Source: Torreya grandis (Eukaryota > Streptophyta > Pinopsida > Cupressales > Taxaceae). From it: a DNA stretch of 64,000 nucleotides. Under the pieces are notes generated by a model, which worked only from the letters and a program-made list of their open reading frames with translations, ran no database searches and was not told the DNA's origin. The stretch spans positions 1,139,001 through 1,203,000 of the forward strand of contig JARHVA010004903.1 in the NCBI GenBank assembly GCA_037957365.1, in the 5' to 3' direction. A program made the position numbers and the translations under genes. Shown in pieces: positions 1-11,911 of the stretch (position 1 is the first letter of the stretch; each line of letters begins with the position of its first letter).

Positions 1-1196
1 TAGTGTAAGGGATGTAGTTGTTTAGCTGCAAGGGTGGAAAACTCAAGTGCTTCAATACACACAAATCAATTTGTGTACCATCTCACATTACTTTCAGTCA
101 ATATTGATGCCAAGGTTACAACTACCACCACTACATCTACTTCCTATGTTGATGTTAATCTCTAACACTTGTTATATGCTCAAGCTCCCCTGTGTGTCTT
201 AGTTTGGTCCATTCAATAGGTTTTACTGGAATGGCACTTATAAGTAAGACTTGGATACAATATATGTTTCCATTGCCCCCATGGTTCCTTATCCTATTTT
301 CATACCTCTTAGTTAGCTCTTAGTGGCTTTACAACAAAATAAATAGGCCACCTCTTCTGTGACATCATCTTCAACTATTCCTCTTCCATCCTCTACTCTG
401 GCTTAGGTGCTCTATTGGTTCTATTTTTATTAGTCTCTTTTGATTTCTCTTTTTGATTTGGTTCATAGAGGTTAGTTGGTTAAAAACTTGAAAGGGAAAC
501 CAATTGATCTTAGTAGCTTACTAAAAACCTAAAAGTGCAGTTGTTTACCCTATGATTTTCCTTGTTATGACTAGGTGATGGTCAATATTGATCCTTTTCA
601 GTTATTTTTATCTATGGTGTCTTAGGGTGAGATAAATCATTAAGTTTAGGAAAGTGTTAGTGAGACCATATGCTAAAACATATTTATTGTATTATTATTC
701 CATGTCATCTATATGCTTAGTCAACATGCATGAGAGTCTGAGTTAACAACTATATTTCATTTTGAATAGATTGTATGGATATGGGTTGTTTTAACTAAGA
801 AAGTCTATATCAAGGTAAAATTTTTTGAATATTCCTTTCACATTCTATTGTAACCATGCACCTAAGATAAAGATATTAAAATGGGTACATATACAAGCTA
901 TGAAGGAGGAGAATAGGTTAAACATTGAATAGTTGATTTTGGATCATGTGTGAGAAAGAATATATCTATGATATGTTATGGATTGATCTCTATGTGATTA
1001 TATATGTTCTATGATTTAGTTATCCCACTAGTTAGGAATTACTTATATATACTTTTGTATTATTAATGACTATGAAGTAATAGATATAAAGATTTTATAT
1101 GCATATGATTAGTTATTATGTGGGAGTAAATGGTGAATATATCTTGTTAAATGAAGGTAAAACATGTGAAATCACACCCTCTCAATTTTTTATGGT
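1..1196. other. Intergenic, nothing recognised
   Basis: AT-rich sequence with frequent stops in all frames. The first 170 bases read on the plus strand as a short frame with a Thr run, but I recognise no domain. It lies downstream, on the minus strand, of the decayed gag at 1.2-3.2 kb. It may be the eroded rest of that element, but I see no protease, RT or integrase motif. Confidence 0.4.
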
Positions 1197-3170
1197 TGAG
1201 ATATCTATTCTATAAATCCTTAGGATCTTGTAATTCTTCTAATCTAGCTACATCATCTCTCCCATAGTTGTCCTCATAATTAACAAGTTCTAGGAAAGTA
1301 GGAACCTCTGCTAACACCTTTAGATTGATAGGTGGTGGATAATCAATTTTGAGACACTAGCATGGGTAAAAGTGGAGGAAAGTCCTTAACTACCCTATAT
1401 GTTCTAAAAGTAGAATAAGTAATGGGAACTATCAATATAAGATATGGATGGGGCCCTAGGATAGATATTTTAGGTTGAACTAAAGAACTTGATAGTCTCT
1501 TCTTTTGTGTATTAATAGAAGTTGTTGGGATATCTTCCCCAAGATTTTTTCCTTTAGATGAATATGAGAGTTATAACCTAATAGGGGGATGTGCTAAGTT
1601 ATTAACTTTAGGTATATCAAGGCAATTATTCTAGCTACTAATGATAGTTTCTTTACCTTTTACCTTGGTAATGTCTAAATTACGCTAACTTGTCTCAAGA
1701 TTTGATCTTAAATAAGGATGTCATAGGGTGGCTATCATTTCAAGAGAAATTTTATTAGAAGGATTATGATATTGAGAAAATTGATAAGGACCCATGATAG
1801 CATAGTCCATAAGAATGCTATGAAGGGGTTCAATAGATATTAGCAGAGTAGTGTGGTCCCTTCTTAAAACATCAAAGTGATCTTCTTACTATTCAAGATA
1901 GTGTTTTTGTCTTCTATTTCTGATTGGCCACTTTGAGTGGATGTGGGTGATGTTTCCCTTAGGATATCCCATATGATAAGATCAGGGAAATCTATAGGGA
2001 TGCAAGGAATGTTTTCAATAGTCGTAGGTTAACCAATATCAAAATTGTCTTTAGTGAGAAGATATATGAATCTAGAGGTTTTAGGAACTTATTTGGGCAA
2101 CAATTAGTCATGAATAGTGTTGGCCATGTGCATTCCTTGGTTTTGGTATTCCTCAAGATTTACCTATATGGTGTTTGATGGAGATGGATGATTAGGGTAT
2201 GCCTAACTAAATATGTCTAGTGATTGATTTTGAGGGGCATTTAGATTATCCAAAGGAATTTCCCCATATTGATAAGTTTTTGGACCAAGCCTTTAAAGGA
2301 TCGACACCATTCTACATCATGCCCTATCACCTAGTGATAACCATAGAATTCATTTTATTTGTATGAATTTGGCTTAAAATGGGTGTCATCAACATGTCTA
2401 ATAGGGGATGTTTGATGACGACAGCTTTTAGAAGCTTATCTAAAATAGATGCATTAGATTCTCTTAGGTGAGTGTATTTTCTTAGGGAAAACTATGTGGG
2501 TCCCCTCTGAGGCTATGTTTAGGATGTGGAAGGAATGACATAATTAGGTATAAATGGAGGTGTTGTATTTAAAATAATAGAATTTTTGGTTCCTTTAGGT
2601 TTGGAGTTATTTCCCCCTTTGGAAGGTTTAGGTTTAAAATTCTTGTTACGTAATTTCACCTTTCCTTCTTCCAGGTCACGTATTTCTAGTTTTCAAGCCA
2701 TGGTAAAGGTTTTTTCAAAAAATTTAAATGACTACACTTGAAGCATAGATAAAATATATTTGGAACATGATCTTGAAAAAAAATTGATCAACTCAAGTTG
2801 TGGAAGGGAAAATGTTAACTGATCTATAAGACCACATCATCTAGCTATAAAATCTATGATATATTCATCCTCAAATTACCTAATAGCGTATAGGTCTATA
2901 ATAGTTATTTTCCTAGAAATATTGATTAAGAAGTGCTCTAGTAATATTGTGTATAATTTCCCAAAATAAAATAGAGAGTACTAAGGAATGGAATTTTACC
3001 ACTCTAAAGTTTCCCCAGCCAATAACATGGGAAAAACTTTAAGTAGAAGGGCATCATTGTGAACTATAAGATAAAACGTGTGTCTAAAGTCCCTAAGGTG
3101 TTGCTGAGGATCTTGTTTGTTTTTAAATTTTGTAAATTTAGGAAGCTCCCATTTCTATGGATAAGGCTAA
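1197..3170 (-). pseudogene. Decayed Ty3/Gypsy gag remnant with zinc knuckle
   Basis: Read on the minus strand, about 3170-2690 gives a retrotransposon gag core. It starts ELPKFTKF, continues QDPQQHLRDFRHTF and LLAGETLEW, and later gives SLPQLELINFF. At about 2350-2304 a zinc-knuckle-like stretch follows (YH, then VIGHDVEWC), and then FKGLVQKLINMG, the usual sequence after the knuckle in plant Gypsy gags. From about 2270 to 1200 a Pro/Asn-rich linker can be followed across at least one frameshift, including VLAEVPTFLELVNYEDNY near 1315-1260. Most in-frame stops fall where Gln, Trp or Arg is expected and are one C-to-T or G-to-A change away. No pol domain follows before the window edge. The family call is firm; the exact limits are not. 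Confidence 0.75.
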
Positions 3171-4433
3171 ATGGGGACAATAGGATTAATTATTTCACTA
3201 CAAATTTTCTCATATGAGAGCATATTTTTCTACCCTGAGGTGGAAGCTTTTAGATTTTCCATCTAATCCATGAGGACATGGATGAGGTTGAGTTGAGGAG
3301 AATACTAAGGTATACCTCCTAAGTATTGTTGTTAAGGTATTGATGTAGGGATTTCTTGTGAGTGGGGATACCCCATTGATGTGGCCATAAGTAGTTGGTA
3401 AGTCATCACATACTGTGGAAATAAAGGGACACTAGTTTAACTAATGAAGGGGTTAGGAAAAGTTTGTGAGGGGATTTTTGGTTGAGTGAATAAAGGTGGG
3501 GAAATTTATTTTTTTAATGGCATGGTTGTGTATGGATATAATGGGATATTCTACTAAAAATATAGAGTGAATGGTGATGTATTTATAGTTACATGGGTGT
3601 AAATATATGGGAGAGATGTGGGGATTGAAACTAAGTTCTAGATAGCAGTGATAGAAGGTTGGGTAACTATAGAATGATTTATTGTAATAGTATGGTTTGG
3701 AATAATATTTGTAGTGGTATTTAAAATGGATTATGGTGATTGGTTAGCTCCAAGTGGTTACCCACTAATTTTGGGAGTAAGAATGGGATTTATGGAAGAT
3801 TTTAATAGTGGTTACTCAACAAAGGTTATAACTATGGAAGTAGTATGTTTGATGTTATTAGATTGGTCTACTGGCATGCCATAAATAGGATACATAAGTA
3901 AAGTAATACACATGTTACATGAGGTGAGAAAACGGTTGAGGGATACTATATTATTATCAAGAATATTATCGAACTCAGGGTCCCCTTGGAGATAAAATTG
4001 GGGAAGAGGAGAGACTCCCTAAAGGATTCTGGGGTACTAAGTGGATTTAGGGTATTCTCCATTGAAGGGGTTGATGATGGAGGTGTATTGGATTGTCTTC
4101 ATGACTATTTTTTTCTTAAAACCATGTGATGATAAATAAAATAAATGAAACACACACATAAAAGGATAAAGATTTTTTTTTAAAAATTATTATCTCATTT
4201 TAGTGAAGTCACACAAACAAACACATATATAATTGATTTATATCATATTAGTGTAAATAGAACAAAATGATTTTATTAATTTTAAGTATTTTAGAAAATG
4301 AATGGAGATTGGCTTAGCAAGGGTCCTTAGATATGGCCTATTAAGGTTGGTTTTAGGTGGTTTAAGGGTAGAATCCTCTATATACCTAAAGTTAAGTGAG
4401 GCTTGATTCCTTATTGGAAGAAAGTACATGACC
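3171..4433. other. Degenerate element leader, no gene
   Basis: This lies upstream (minus strand) of the gag core. Short minus-strand frames suggest the N-terminal part of gag or its leader up to about 3.5 kb. Beyond that I see no coding signal. The stretch from 4140 to 4433 ends next to a PBS-like site on the plus strand and could be part of an LTR, but no second copy is in the window to prove it. Confidence 0.3.
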
Positions 4434-4446
4434 TAGTATCGGAGCC
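4434..4446 (+). promoter_or_regulatory. Possible primer-binding site (initiator tRNA-Met type)
   Basis: The 13 bases TAGTATCGGAGCC differ from the common plant retroelement primer-binding site TGGTATCAGAGCC at two positions. If real, it marks the end of a plus-strand 5' LTR at about 4432 belonging to an eroded element different from the minus-strand gag. No matching 3' LTR was found, so it could be chance. Confidence 0.3.
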
Positions 4447-5917
4447 TACCCCTTCACATCACACATCACAATAATAAGGATGTTGGTGCTTAGCCTTTAT
4501 ACTTCTTGCTAGCTTATTTTATACCCAACTAGTACAACAAGTCATCTTTCTCCTTGGTGATGAAATTCAAGTGAGTCTACTTGGGTGGGAAATGTTTGAT
4601 TTCTCATTTTCAATATGATTGTGTATTGGTTTTGTGATAAAAAGTATAACTAATGCTAATAATTTACCTTCTTAATTAGGCTATGTGAGCTATCTAAGCA
4701 AGTAAATTAACAATTTCTTTATTTTTAAAAATTTTAAGGAAAGAAACCATATTTTTTATTTTTTTTAGTAAAATCAAAGAAAACACAAAAATATTCAAAA
4801 TGACAAAATGAAAACAATGAGACCCTAACGGTCCCACCAGGCATGCTAGAATGTATTAGTAGTTTTTCATTCTTTTTCCTTTTAACTTAATTATCTACTA
4901 AAAACTTAAATACATGTAGGGTTTATGAGGAATACTTAGATAAAAACATGGTTGTGCACTGTTTGAATCCAATGAATGTGGGAACTTCTTTTTGTCTTGG
5001 AAGAATAACTTACACATAATGAGACAACTTAGACAAATTTGATTAATATATAGATAAATGAGTTGTCTCGTTAGGAACCAGTCCTAGAAGTTATGAACTT
5101 CCTCAAGAGGATGTCATCTCACTATTTTCACAATTAAGTGGATAATAAAAACTAAAATTACAAAATAAAAGGATATGATATGGATGAAATAATAAAATGC
5201 TTAGGAACTAATCTTCAAATAAATTATCAACATAATCAAAGTGTTCATTCCAATAAGCTCCATTAGAATTCAGATCTAATTAGTTATAAGTGGGTTAAAC
5301 TAAAGGAGAATAGACAATGGCATAAAGTGAGAACTCAAAATCTATATCACTCTAGTTGGTGAAGATAGGTTGAAAGACAATGGGCAGATCAAAGATACTA
5401 ATTATTTCATGTGAAACTCTGGGCAGATTCATCTATAGATAGATTACATATTTATAAAGGTATAAGATCAAATTGTAATGAATTTAAGATATATTTTTAT
5501 GACTAAATAGCTTAGATTAAAAAATATAATGCAGGTATCGATGTCAATCCTGCATAATCAGTACTGATTAAGATGAATCAATGTTAATTCTATTAAAACT
5601 ATGGAAGGTCATAAACAGAAAGCTCAAGGATAACTAAGGAATTCTAAAATAAAATTGGGGATATCTAAGACATTTTTATAGTGGAATGAGAAGGAAATAG
5701 ATAGAATTAAATAATAAATATTCAAGATAAAGAACTTACCTTGAAATAGATGCAGGTAGATTGTGTCCTTCTACAGGTGCAAGAAATCTCCTTGGTTTGT
5801 GATGACCATTTTGGAATAGGTATAGCCTAATTTCATCAGCATGGAGCTAGAGGTCACCTTTAATTCTCCTAAATAAATGTTAATAGTGCTTTGAGATTGA
5901 AATTTCATAGGGTGGGG
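4447..5917. other. Intergenic, nothing recognised
   Basis: AT-rich sequence without a convincing reading frame. A phrase beginning CTTACCTT near 5740 recurs near 14674 and 21623, where it belongs to a diverged repeat family, so this stretch may hold a distant copy. Confidence 0.35.
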
Positions 5918-5918
5918 C

Positions 5919-5950
5919 GGGGGGGGGGGGGGGGGGGGGGAACTAAAGGG

Positions 5951-6030
<80 letters not shown>
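5919..6030. repeat. Poly-G run followed by (AT)n microsatellite
   Basis: A run of 22 G (5919-5940) is followed by an 11-bp spacer and about 40 AT dinucleotides (5952-6030). The G run could fold as a G-quadruplex and the AT run can extrude as a cruciform. Both are length-unstable and prone to sequencing error, so the exact lengths should not be trusted. Apparent ORFs here are Gly-run and Tyr-Ile repeat artefacts. Confidence 0.9.
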
Positions 6031-6032
<2 letters not shown>

Positions 6033-7149
6033 ATGTTGATCTGAAAAAATTAGCACTGATCATGGGAGAATCGTTACTGATTCACTTTTTTGGAAAAAGT
6101 TTGATTTGATCCGTTTTGGCTTATTACAACTATGGGGTAATTTGGGATTTAAAATGTGGGGTTGTTATCAACTATTTTACTAAGAGGGTAAGTTATTGGA
6201 GGGTTAAGATTTGATATATTTTATGGGTTGTAAATTAGATTTTGTTGGTTAATAAGGTAAAATGGTAATTTTTAAAAACAAATTACCAAGTCCTCAATGG
6301 TAAATATTTTAGACTTCAGGATAGGCATATTTAGGATGAAATAATAATTTAAAGGCCTAAGACACTAAATAATTCATATATGACATATGAAATTATAGTG
6401 TCTACAACACATTTTACCCTTGTACACATACAAACCAACACATAGGGGAGAACTACATCAGTTTGAGACCCTCTTCAAAGTAATGGATATGTAGGAAATG
6501 ATCATTGATAAAGGGGTCTTTAGGGTTAGATCGACATTGTGATCCCACTAACCCATTTTTCTCAAAGTCACTCCTAGGGTGAAGAGATAGGGTTTGATCA
6601 TTTGACAAAGAGTGACATCCTATGCACACAATTTGAAGACATCAAAAGAAAGGAAAAAAAATTGAAAAGGTTCTAATTGGTCACATCTAGATCCAATAAA
6701 TATTCAATATAGGACACATGTGGTTGAGGTGGACATCAACATCGATGTAATAGTCTAGATCTGACATCAGTATCCTAGGCTACAAATAGAATATTTATAA
6801 AATATGATGATTGTTCTTGGATCATCATATAGTCCAATTTTAGCCTATTCCTAATTAGACCTACATGCGCATAGTAAACCAATTATGTATAATTATTTCT
6901 AATTATTGTAATATCGATCAATAGTTGTGCTTTAATATTTTTAGAAATTTCATTTGTATAAATTTATCATATGGTTTTTCTAAGTTTTATATTAATTGTT
7001 TAATTTTTCTATATATAGAGGAAATTTATCACCCTTGTGCCCTAAACTAATATATCTTCTTAACCCTATATCCCCCCATATTTAAATATAGGGTTAAAAT
7101 AATATATACTAAAATATTTATTCTTAGGGATAACTATAGATGTGGGAAA
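6031..7149. other. Intergenic, nothing recognised
   Basis: AT-rich sequence with no long frame, no LTR pair and no recognisable motif. It separates the poly-G/(AT)n tract from the decayed minus-strand frame that begins near 7150. Confidence 0.35.
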
Positions 7150-7570
7150 CTCATCAATTGACCTTTTGTGAGAATGTGGTTGCACATTAGGTGATAACTA
7201 AGCTATAATATTAGGAGGAAGTTCTGATGCTTTTATTTTAAATCTAATATCATTAGGCTTGTCATCATCATAATCAAGGATATTTGGTGGAGTATTTCCT
7301 AGAAGCTCTAGGTGACCATTATAACCTATATTTGAATTGATGAGATAACTAAAGCACTAGTATTCATGAAATGGGATGTTGGGAAAAGGTTTAAGGGTGA
7401 AAATTTTATAGACATCATGTTCCTATAATTTCTAAAAATTCCAAGGGTTGGTATCACCTTGTACATTATAAAAAGTACCATGTAAGGAAACTAAATGCAT
7501 TGGCATATGGAAGACACTTTAGACCTTATATGATGAGTCTAATGATGGTAGATTAATAAGTTATAAGATA
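7150..7570 (-). pseudogene. Unrecognised decayed reading frame
   Basis: One minus-strand frame stays legible for about 140 codons from about 7565 to 7150 with only a handful of stops. It reads LINLPSLDSSYKV, then HLVSLHGTFYNVQGDTNPWN, TLKPFPNIPFHEY and NTPPNILDYDDDKPNDI. Amino-acid use looks like real protein and the stops are of the Gln/Trp-to-stop kind. I do not recognise the family. It lies on the same strand as the gag at 1.2-3.2 kb and the frame at 9.12-9.53 kb, so all may be parts of one large minus-strand element broken by later insertions. Confidence 0.45.
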
Positions 7571-8400
7571 TATAAAAATTTAAAATCATGACCTTAACCC
7601 TAATTATATTAGGTGGTACCATGATATGAATCCAACCATATTCTAATCGAGGCATTTATCTTCAGTAATATACTTGGCACATTCTATGGGAAGACTTAAT
7701 ATTGCATTTAGAATATCCTATGGTTTTAATGAGCTATAAAGAGGTGACATATGTATTATAACCTTCATCAATCAAGTCTCACTTGAATCAAATGTCACCC
7801 ACTTGGATTCTAATAAACAAGGGAGGGTCATCCAAACAATGTAATATCTCATCATGGAACATAGATGTGATAGTTAATCTAAAAGAGAGGGTTATATTTA
7901 TAGTGTGCTTGAAATGGATATTCAATTTTAATACACATGTTAATTAATTAAAACCATTCAAAAATCCTATCATACCATAAGTAAATAAATTGAATAAGTA
8001 ATTCTCAATGCTACCTAACCATGGTTTTTTTAATTCTCAAGACATAAGGTCAGGGTGAAAATAAAATATATGTTTATTATTCCACTAAATAACAAAAACA
8101 CTATTACTATAAACATATCTTATATTATTTTATGATATTTTACTCAAACCTAGGAAAGTTATCTTCTTCCTCCATAGGTGGTGGTTGAAGAATGTTAATG
8201 CCAAACAAAAGTTATGTAAGGTAGTTTTTATGTAATAGAAAAGTCCTTATGAGATCAAGAAAAAAAATGAGATGGAATTTTATAAATTTATTCTTTGGAA
8301 TCCCATTCATCTAAGTTAATATGAGTTTTACATGACTTCAATAGGGGAACTAGGTTATAAAAACTTTTTATATAATAGAGGTAATCTAAATAAATGGCAT
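7571..8400. other. Decayed minus-strand sequence, no clear gene
   Basis: Short minus-strand frames give coding-like phrases such as YGWIHIMVPPNIIRVKVMI, but I could not follow one frame and no domain is recognisable. It is probably part of the same degraded element as its neighbours. Confidence 0.3.
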
Positions 8401-8404
8401 CAAC

Positions 8405-8755
8405 ATGGCCGATGTAATTAGTGACATAAAACAAACTATATCAGGTTGGATAATATAGTAAAGTCATAACTAGGTGTGAAAACAAAATTTATTGGGTTGG
8501 CTTATACATTTTAAACAAAATTAGTCAAATAATATTGTATCAAGCTAGCTAATACAAATAAAATGGAATTTTTCAAAGGAAGAAAATGTATCGAGTTAAC
8601 CAATATAGTTTGACTTGAATTGAAATAAAATACTGCATCAAGCTAGTAAATACATCAGGGTTAACTATAAATTGTAATTATTTGGTTTATACAATTCTGA
8701 ATATATGGAATTTTATCAAGTTTCCCAATATAACTAAGATATCTAAAAGGACAGA
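8405..8755. repeat. Degenerate short tandem motif array (A)
   Basis: A motif close to TATCGGGTTGGCCAATA recurs about every 45-60 bp, for example near 8441, 8493, 8537, 8590 and 8636. It is separated by A-rich spacers. The same motif in the same order with similar spacers is found at 13845-14035, and single copies occur near 21330 and 22080. This indicates a diverged minisatellite or an LTR rich in short repeats. Confidence 0.6.
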
Positions 8756-9119
8756 AGTAATCATTTATTTAAATACAACTCAAAACTGACATGGATGATA
8801 ATATTGAACTGTTTTATAAATTAGAAGAGGGATATAAGTCCTAAGAGGATGAGGATCTATGTAGGAAACAACATTCTTCATGTTGTTCATGTTCAAAAAG
8901 TTTTTTTCATCATTTTTTTTAATGACGGTTAACCATGGTTTCAAAAACATTAGCAATTGGTTGAAAAGTGGTTTAAATTTTATTGTTAAATATTTTATTT
9001 TGAGTATGGTTTGGAAGTGGGTTGGTATATATGGTAAGGTGAGTATTGGTTTGGTGAATTGATTCACATTTGACCTTGGATTAATGATCTTTATATACCT
9101 TATCATAATCTTTGTGGCA

Positions 9120-9530
9120 TTATTGAATCATGGTTTCATGATAAAATAATGGACTAAGCCAAATATTGAAGGCTAAGTGTTTAAGTTTCTTATAACAATT
9201 ATGAGAATGACTCAAATTATCAAGAAACCAATAATTTTTGTAGGGGTCATACCAATGGTCATCAAGATATGAAACATCAAAATATCTAGGAAAGGGTATA
9301 GGAAGGCATCTCCTAAATTCATTAATGGTAATATGTTTATGGACCATGTAAATGCAAACTTGTGAGGAAGGAGGAGGATACTTGAAGAGACTTCCCATTA
9401 TAGGTCCGAAGAGAGTGACTTTGTTAGAGCTTCCTTACATAATGACATGGATGGATCTCTTGAGATCATAATAAACATATACATTATCATTATTAACATC
9501 CTTATTTTTAGGTATCATAAGCATTATGTT
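9120..9530 (-). pseudogene. Unrecognised decayed reading frame
   Basis: The minus strand reads from about 9530 as MLMIPKNKDVNNDNVYVYYD, one stop, then NKVTLFGPIMGSLFKYPPP. An uninterrupted 92-codon segment (9398-9120) contains HITINEFRRCLPIPFPRYF, DVSYLDDHWYDPYKNYW and HLAFNIWLSPLFYHETMIQ. Composition is protein-like, with aromatic and charged residues in balanced use. I do not recognise a family. The frame ends at the target site of the Gypsy element at 9573, so it was probably split by that insertion; matching sequence may resume at 12.45 kb. Confidence 0.45.
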
Positions 9531-9572
9531 CCTATCTTAGGTTAGGAATACTCAAATTATCTTAAGAGATAG

Positions 9573-10111
9573 TGATCCGGACAACAATTCAGATGACAAT
9601 TCGGGTGATGGGTCCACCCCATTTGATGGTGGAACTTTCGGGAGCCATAACTTTTGCACCATAGCTCCAATTGACTCACCGTTTGAACCGTTGGAAAGAT
9701 AATAATGAGGGGAACATCGTGAGATGGAATAGAGATATGTTTGATGAAGTTTGACCCCCTAAAACCCAATGGAATTGTCCCAAATTTCAATTTTATTAGT
9801 CTAGTCTAAAAATAGTAAGTTTCTAAAAATAGCAATTCCTCAAATTTTGTATTTTTGTAAATCGTGGAAGTCAAACCAATTCATCTCCCTCAATATTGGT
9901 GACCTTACACATCCTCCCCACACCTTCAAAACATGTGTAATTGAAGATGTAACCCGAAATGGAAATTAGACATCTCTTCTCAGAGATAAACATATGTTTG
10001 GGTCTGTAATTTTGATAAATAAAACATCTCTTTTCAGAGATAGAATTATTTGAATTGTGTTGTTCTTATTTTTGAACTATATTTCAACCAAAGCTTTCAA
10101 GTTTTTGATTA
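9573..10111 (+). repeat. 5' LTR of the non-autonomous Gypsy element
   Basis: Begins TGATCCGGAC and runs to GGTGATTA-like terminal bases next to the PBS. It aligns base for base with 11912-12444 over its whole length, apart from a 9-bp length difference near the start and scattered substitutions. The target duplication GATAG precedes it. The apparent 77-aa minus-strand ORF here is an LTR artefact because it recurs in the other LTR. Confidence 0.92.
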
Positions 10112-10112
10112 G

Positions 10113-10124
10113 TGGTATTAGAGC
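10113..10124 (+). promoter_or_regulatory. Primer-binding site (initiator tRNA-Met type)
   Basis: TGGTATTAGAGC lies one base after the 5' LTR. It differs by one C-to-T change from TGGTATCAGAGC, the site complementary to the 3' end of plant initiator tRNA-Met. Its position fixes the LTR end and the plus orientation of the element. Confidence 0.9.
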
Positions 10125-10235
10125 AGTTTGTCTTGAGAGTGTATGATCCCAAGGACGAAGTCAGGCTACAAGAAGCTTGGGTGGGAAACAACAAAGCTTC
10201 CAAATTTTCCACCTATTCACTCCAAACAACTTCAA

Positions 10236-11684
10236 ATGGTAGACAACATCAAGACATCTGATCCTTTCAAGGAAATGGTGAATGAATCCCTCCAATGGAA
10301 ACAAGCACAGATGCTACAATAGTTTGCCCAAATTCTTCAAACACTTTCGATGGGAAATCCTGGCTCTGTGGCTCCACTTCCTGGCTCCTCAACCAGGGAA
10401 TGTCCTTTTAGTGACCCAACACCCTTCAAGATCTAGGTAAATTTTGATATTCCTATATTTGAAGGCAAAATCAATGCCGATGTAGTAGAAAATTGGTTGG
10501 ATCAATTGTCTTCCTACTTCTCTATAAATAAGTTCACCAATGGAGAAAATATTACTTTTGCTCTTTTGAAATCAACGTTGCCTATGAAAAACTGGTGGGA
10601 AGTGTACAAAAAGAGGTTTAGTATAGATGACATTGGCCTTGAGGTGGAACCTACCTGGGATAATTTTGTGGAAGCGGTGAAGGAAGAATACTACCCCATT
10701 GGAGCATATGACGATCTGTATATAGAGTGGCAACAACTTCTCCAAGGTAAGGAACAATTTGTTCAAGATTACACTAACATTTTTCATTCTCTATCTACAA
10801 GATTAGGCATCCAAGAAAGTGAGAAACATAAGGTTCTCAAATATCGTGGTGGACTACAATGGTACATACGGGGAGAAATGGAACTCTTCAATTTGGAAAC
10901 CATCGGTGAGGCATACAAGTTCATAGTAAAGATTGAGTAGAAGCATGGAAGAATGAATATAAAGAATCAGTCTTCAAAATGGAAAAGTGATAAAGAAGGT
11001 CAAACACGAGGCCAAAATTGGAAGCAAAAGGAAGGAAAGGCTGGGAAGTGGTGTGATTATCACAAATATGGAACTCACTCCAAAGAAGAATGTCGAGCTA
11101 TCAAATCACTACTTTCTGAGTCACAATCCTCTGCTCTACCTCATACAGACCCTACAGTCAAAGAGGTTGAAGAATAAATTATAGATGTTGATCCTGAAGC
11201 CATTGTTGCTTCATGACAGACACACGACAAGATGTTGGATGACAAGGAAAGGTTGTTTCACTCTAAGTTATGGGTGAAAGGTAAGCCTCTACATTTTATT
11301 CTTGATAGTGGAAGTCAAAAGAATTTACTCTCTGCTAATGTTCTGAAAAGCCTAAATTTGCCCATGAAGCCATACCCCAAACCATACAGCATTAGATGGT
11401 TGAGTCCAGGGAGAAACCTCCGTGTCACCCACCAATGTCTTCTCTCATATGCAATACAACCTTTCCAAGATGAGGTCTTATGTGATGTGGTCAATCTAGA
11501 TGTTTGTGATGTACTCCTTTGTCAGCCATTCATTTATGATCGACATGGTATAGATGAATCAAGAACTAGAAGGATCACTCTCACACTTGGAACACGGCGC
11601 TACAGGGTACCAAAAGTACCACCTTCTACATCTGTCTCTCTGATTAGTGACAAGAAATTTGTTCTCATGGTGGTAAAGCCATAG
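10236..11684 (+). pseudogene. gag-protease polyprotein of the non-autonomous Gypsy element
   Basis: A single frame from ATG 10236 to 11684, broken by five internal stops (near 10319, 10436, 10938, 11175 and 11213). The gag core lies at about 10440-10930, with FEGKINADVVENWLDQL, then WWEVYKKRF and TRLGIQESEKHKV. A CCHC-like knuckle (CDYHKYGTHSKEEC) is at 11052-11093. The aspartic protease follows with its catalytic Asp in ILDSGSQKNLLSA (codon at 11304) and ends near VCDVLLCQPFIYDRHGI. The open segments total about 370 codons, so decay is mild. Family and order fit a chromovirus gag-PR. Pol does not follow because of the internal deletion. Confidence 0.88.
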
Positions 11685-11756
11685 GAATCCAAAAGGGCTG
11701 ATGTTATAGCCCTGACTACACAAACAACACAACAACATAAGCAAATAGATATTGAG

Positions 11757-11822
11757 CTGAAGAAGTTCATGACCTTCCATCCACAGACTGATGGTCAGAT
11801 AGAAATGGTGAACAATCGAGTA
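11757..11822 (+). pseudogene. Integrase core relic joined to gag-protease
   Basis: The codons read KKFMTFHPQTDGQIEMVNNR, matching the conserved part of Gypsy integrase around the last catalytic Glu (HPQTDGQ.E..N). It is in the same frame as gag-protease, after one stop at 11682. RT, RNase H and the rest of integrase are absent, which shows a large internal deletion whose right end is near here. Confidence 0.85.
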
Positions 11823-11900
11823 TGAAACAGGAATCAAATCAAAGTAAAACTACCACACTTGATGAAAATTATTGATGCAATGGGGACCATTACTTCTCAA

Positions 11901-11911
11901 GGAGGGAGGAA
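11901..11911 (+). promoter_or_regulatory. Polypurine tract
   Basis: GGAGGGAGGAA sits directly against the first base of the 3' LTR (TGATCCGG). This is the expected place for the plus-strand primer of reverse transcription. Confidence 0.88.

Noticed and set aside
9557..9790. 77-aa minus-strand ORF, also seen at 11890-12123
   Set aside because: Both copies lie in the two LTRs of one element; the similarity is due to the LTR pair and not to a gene family.
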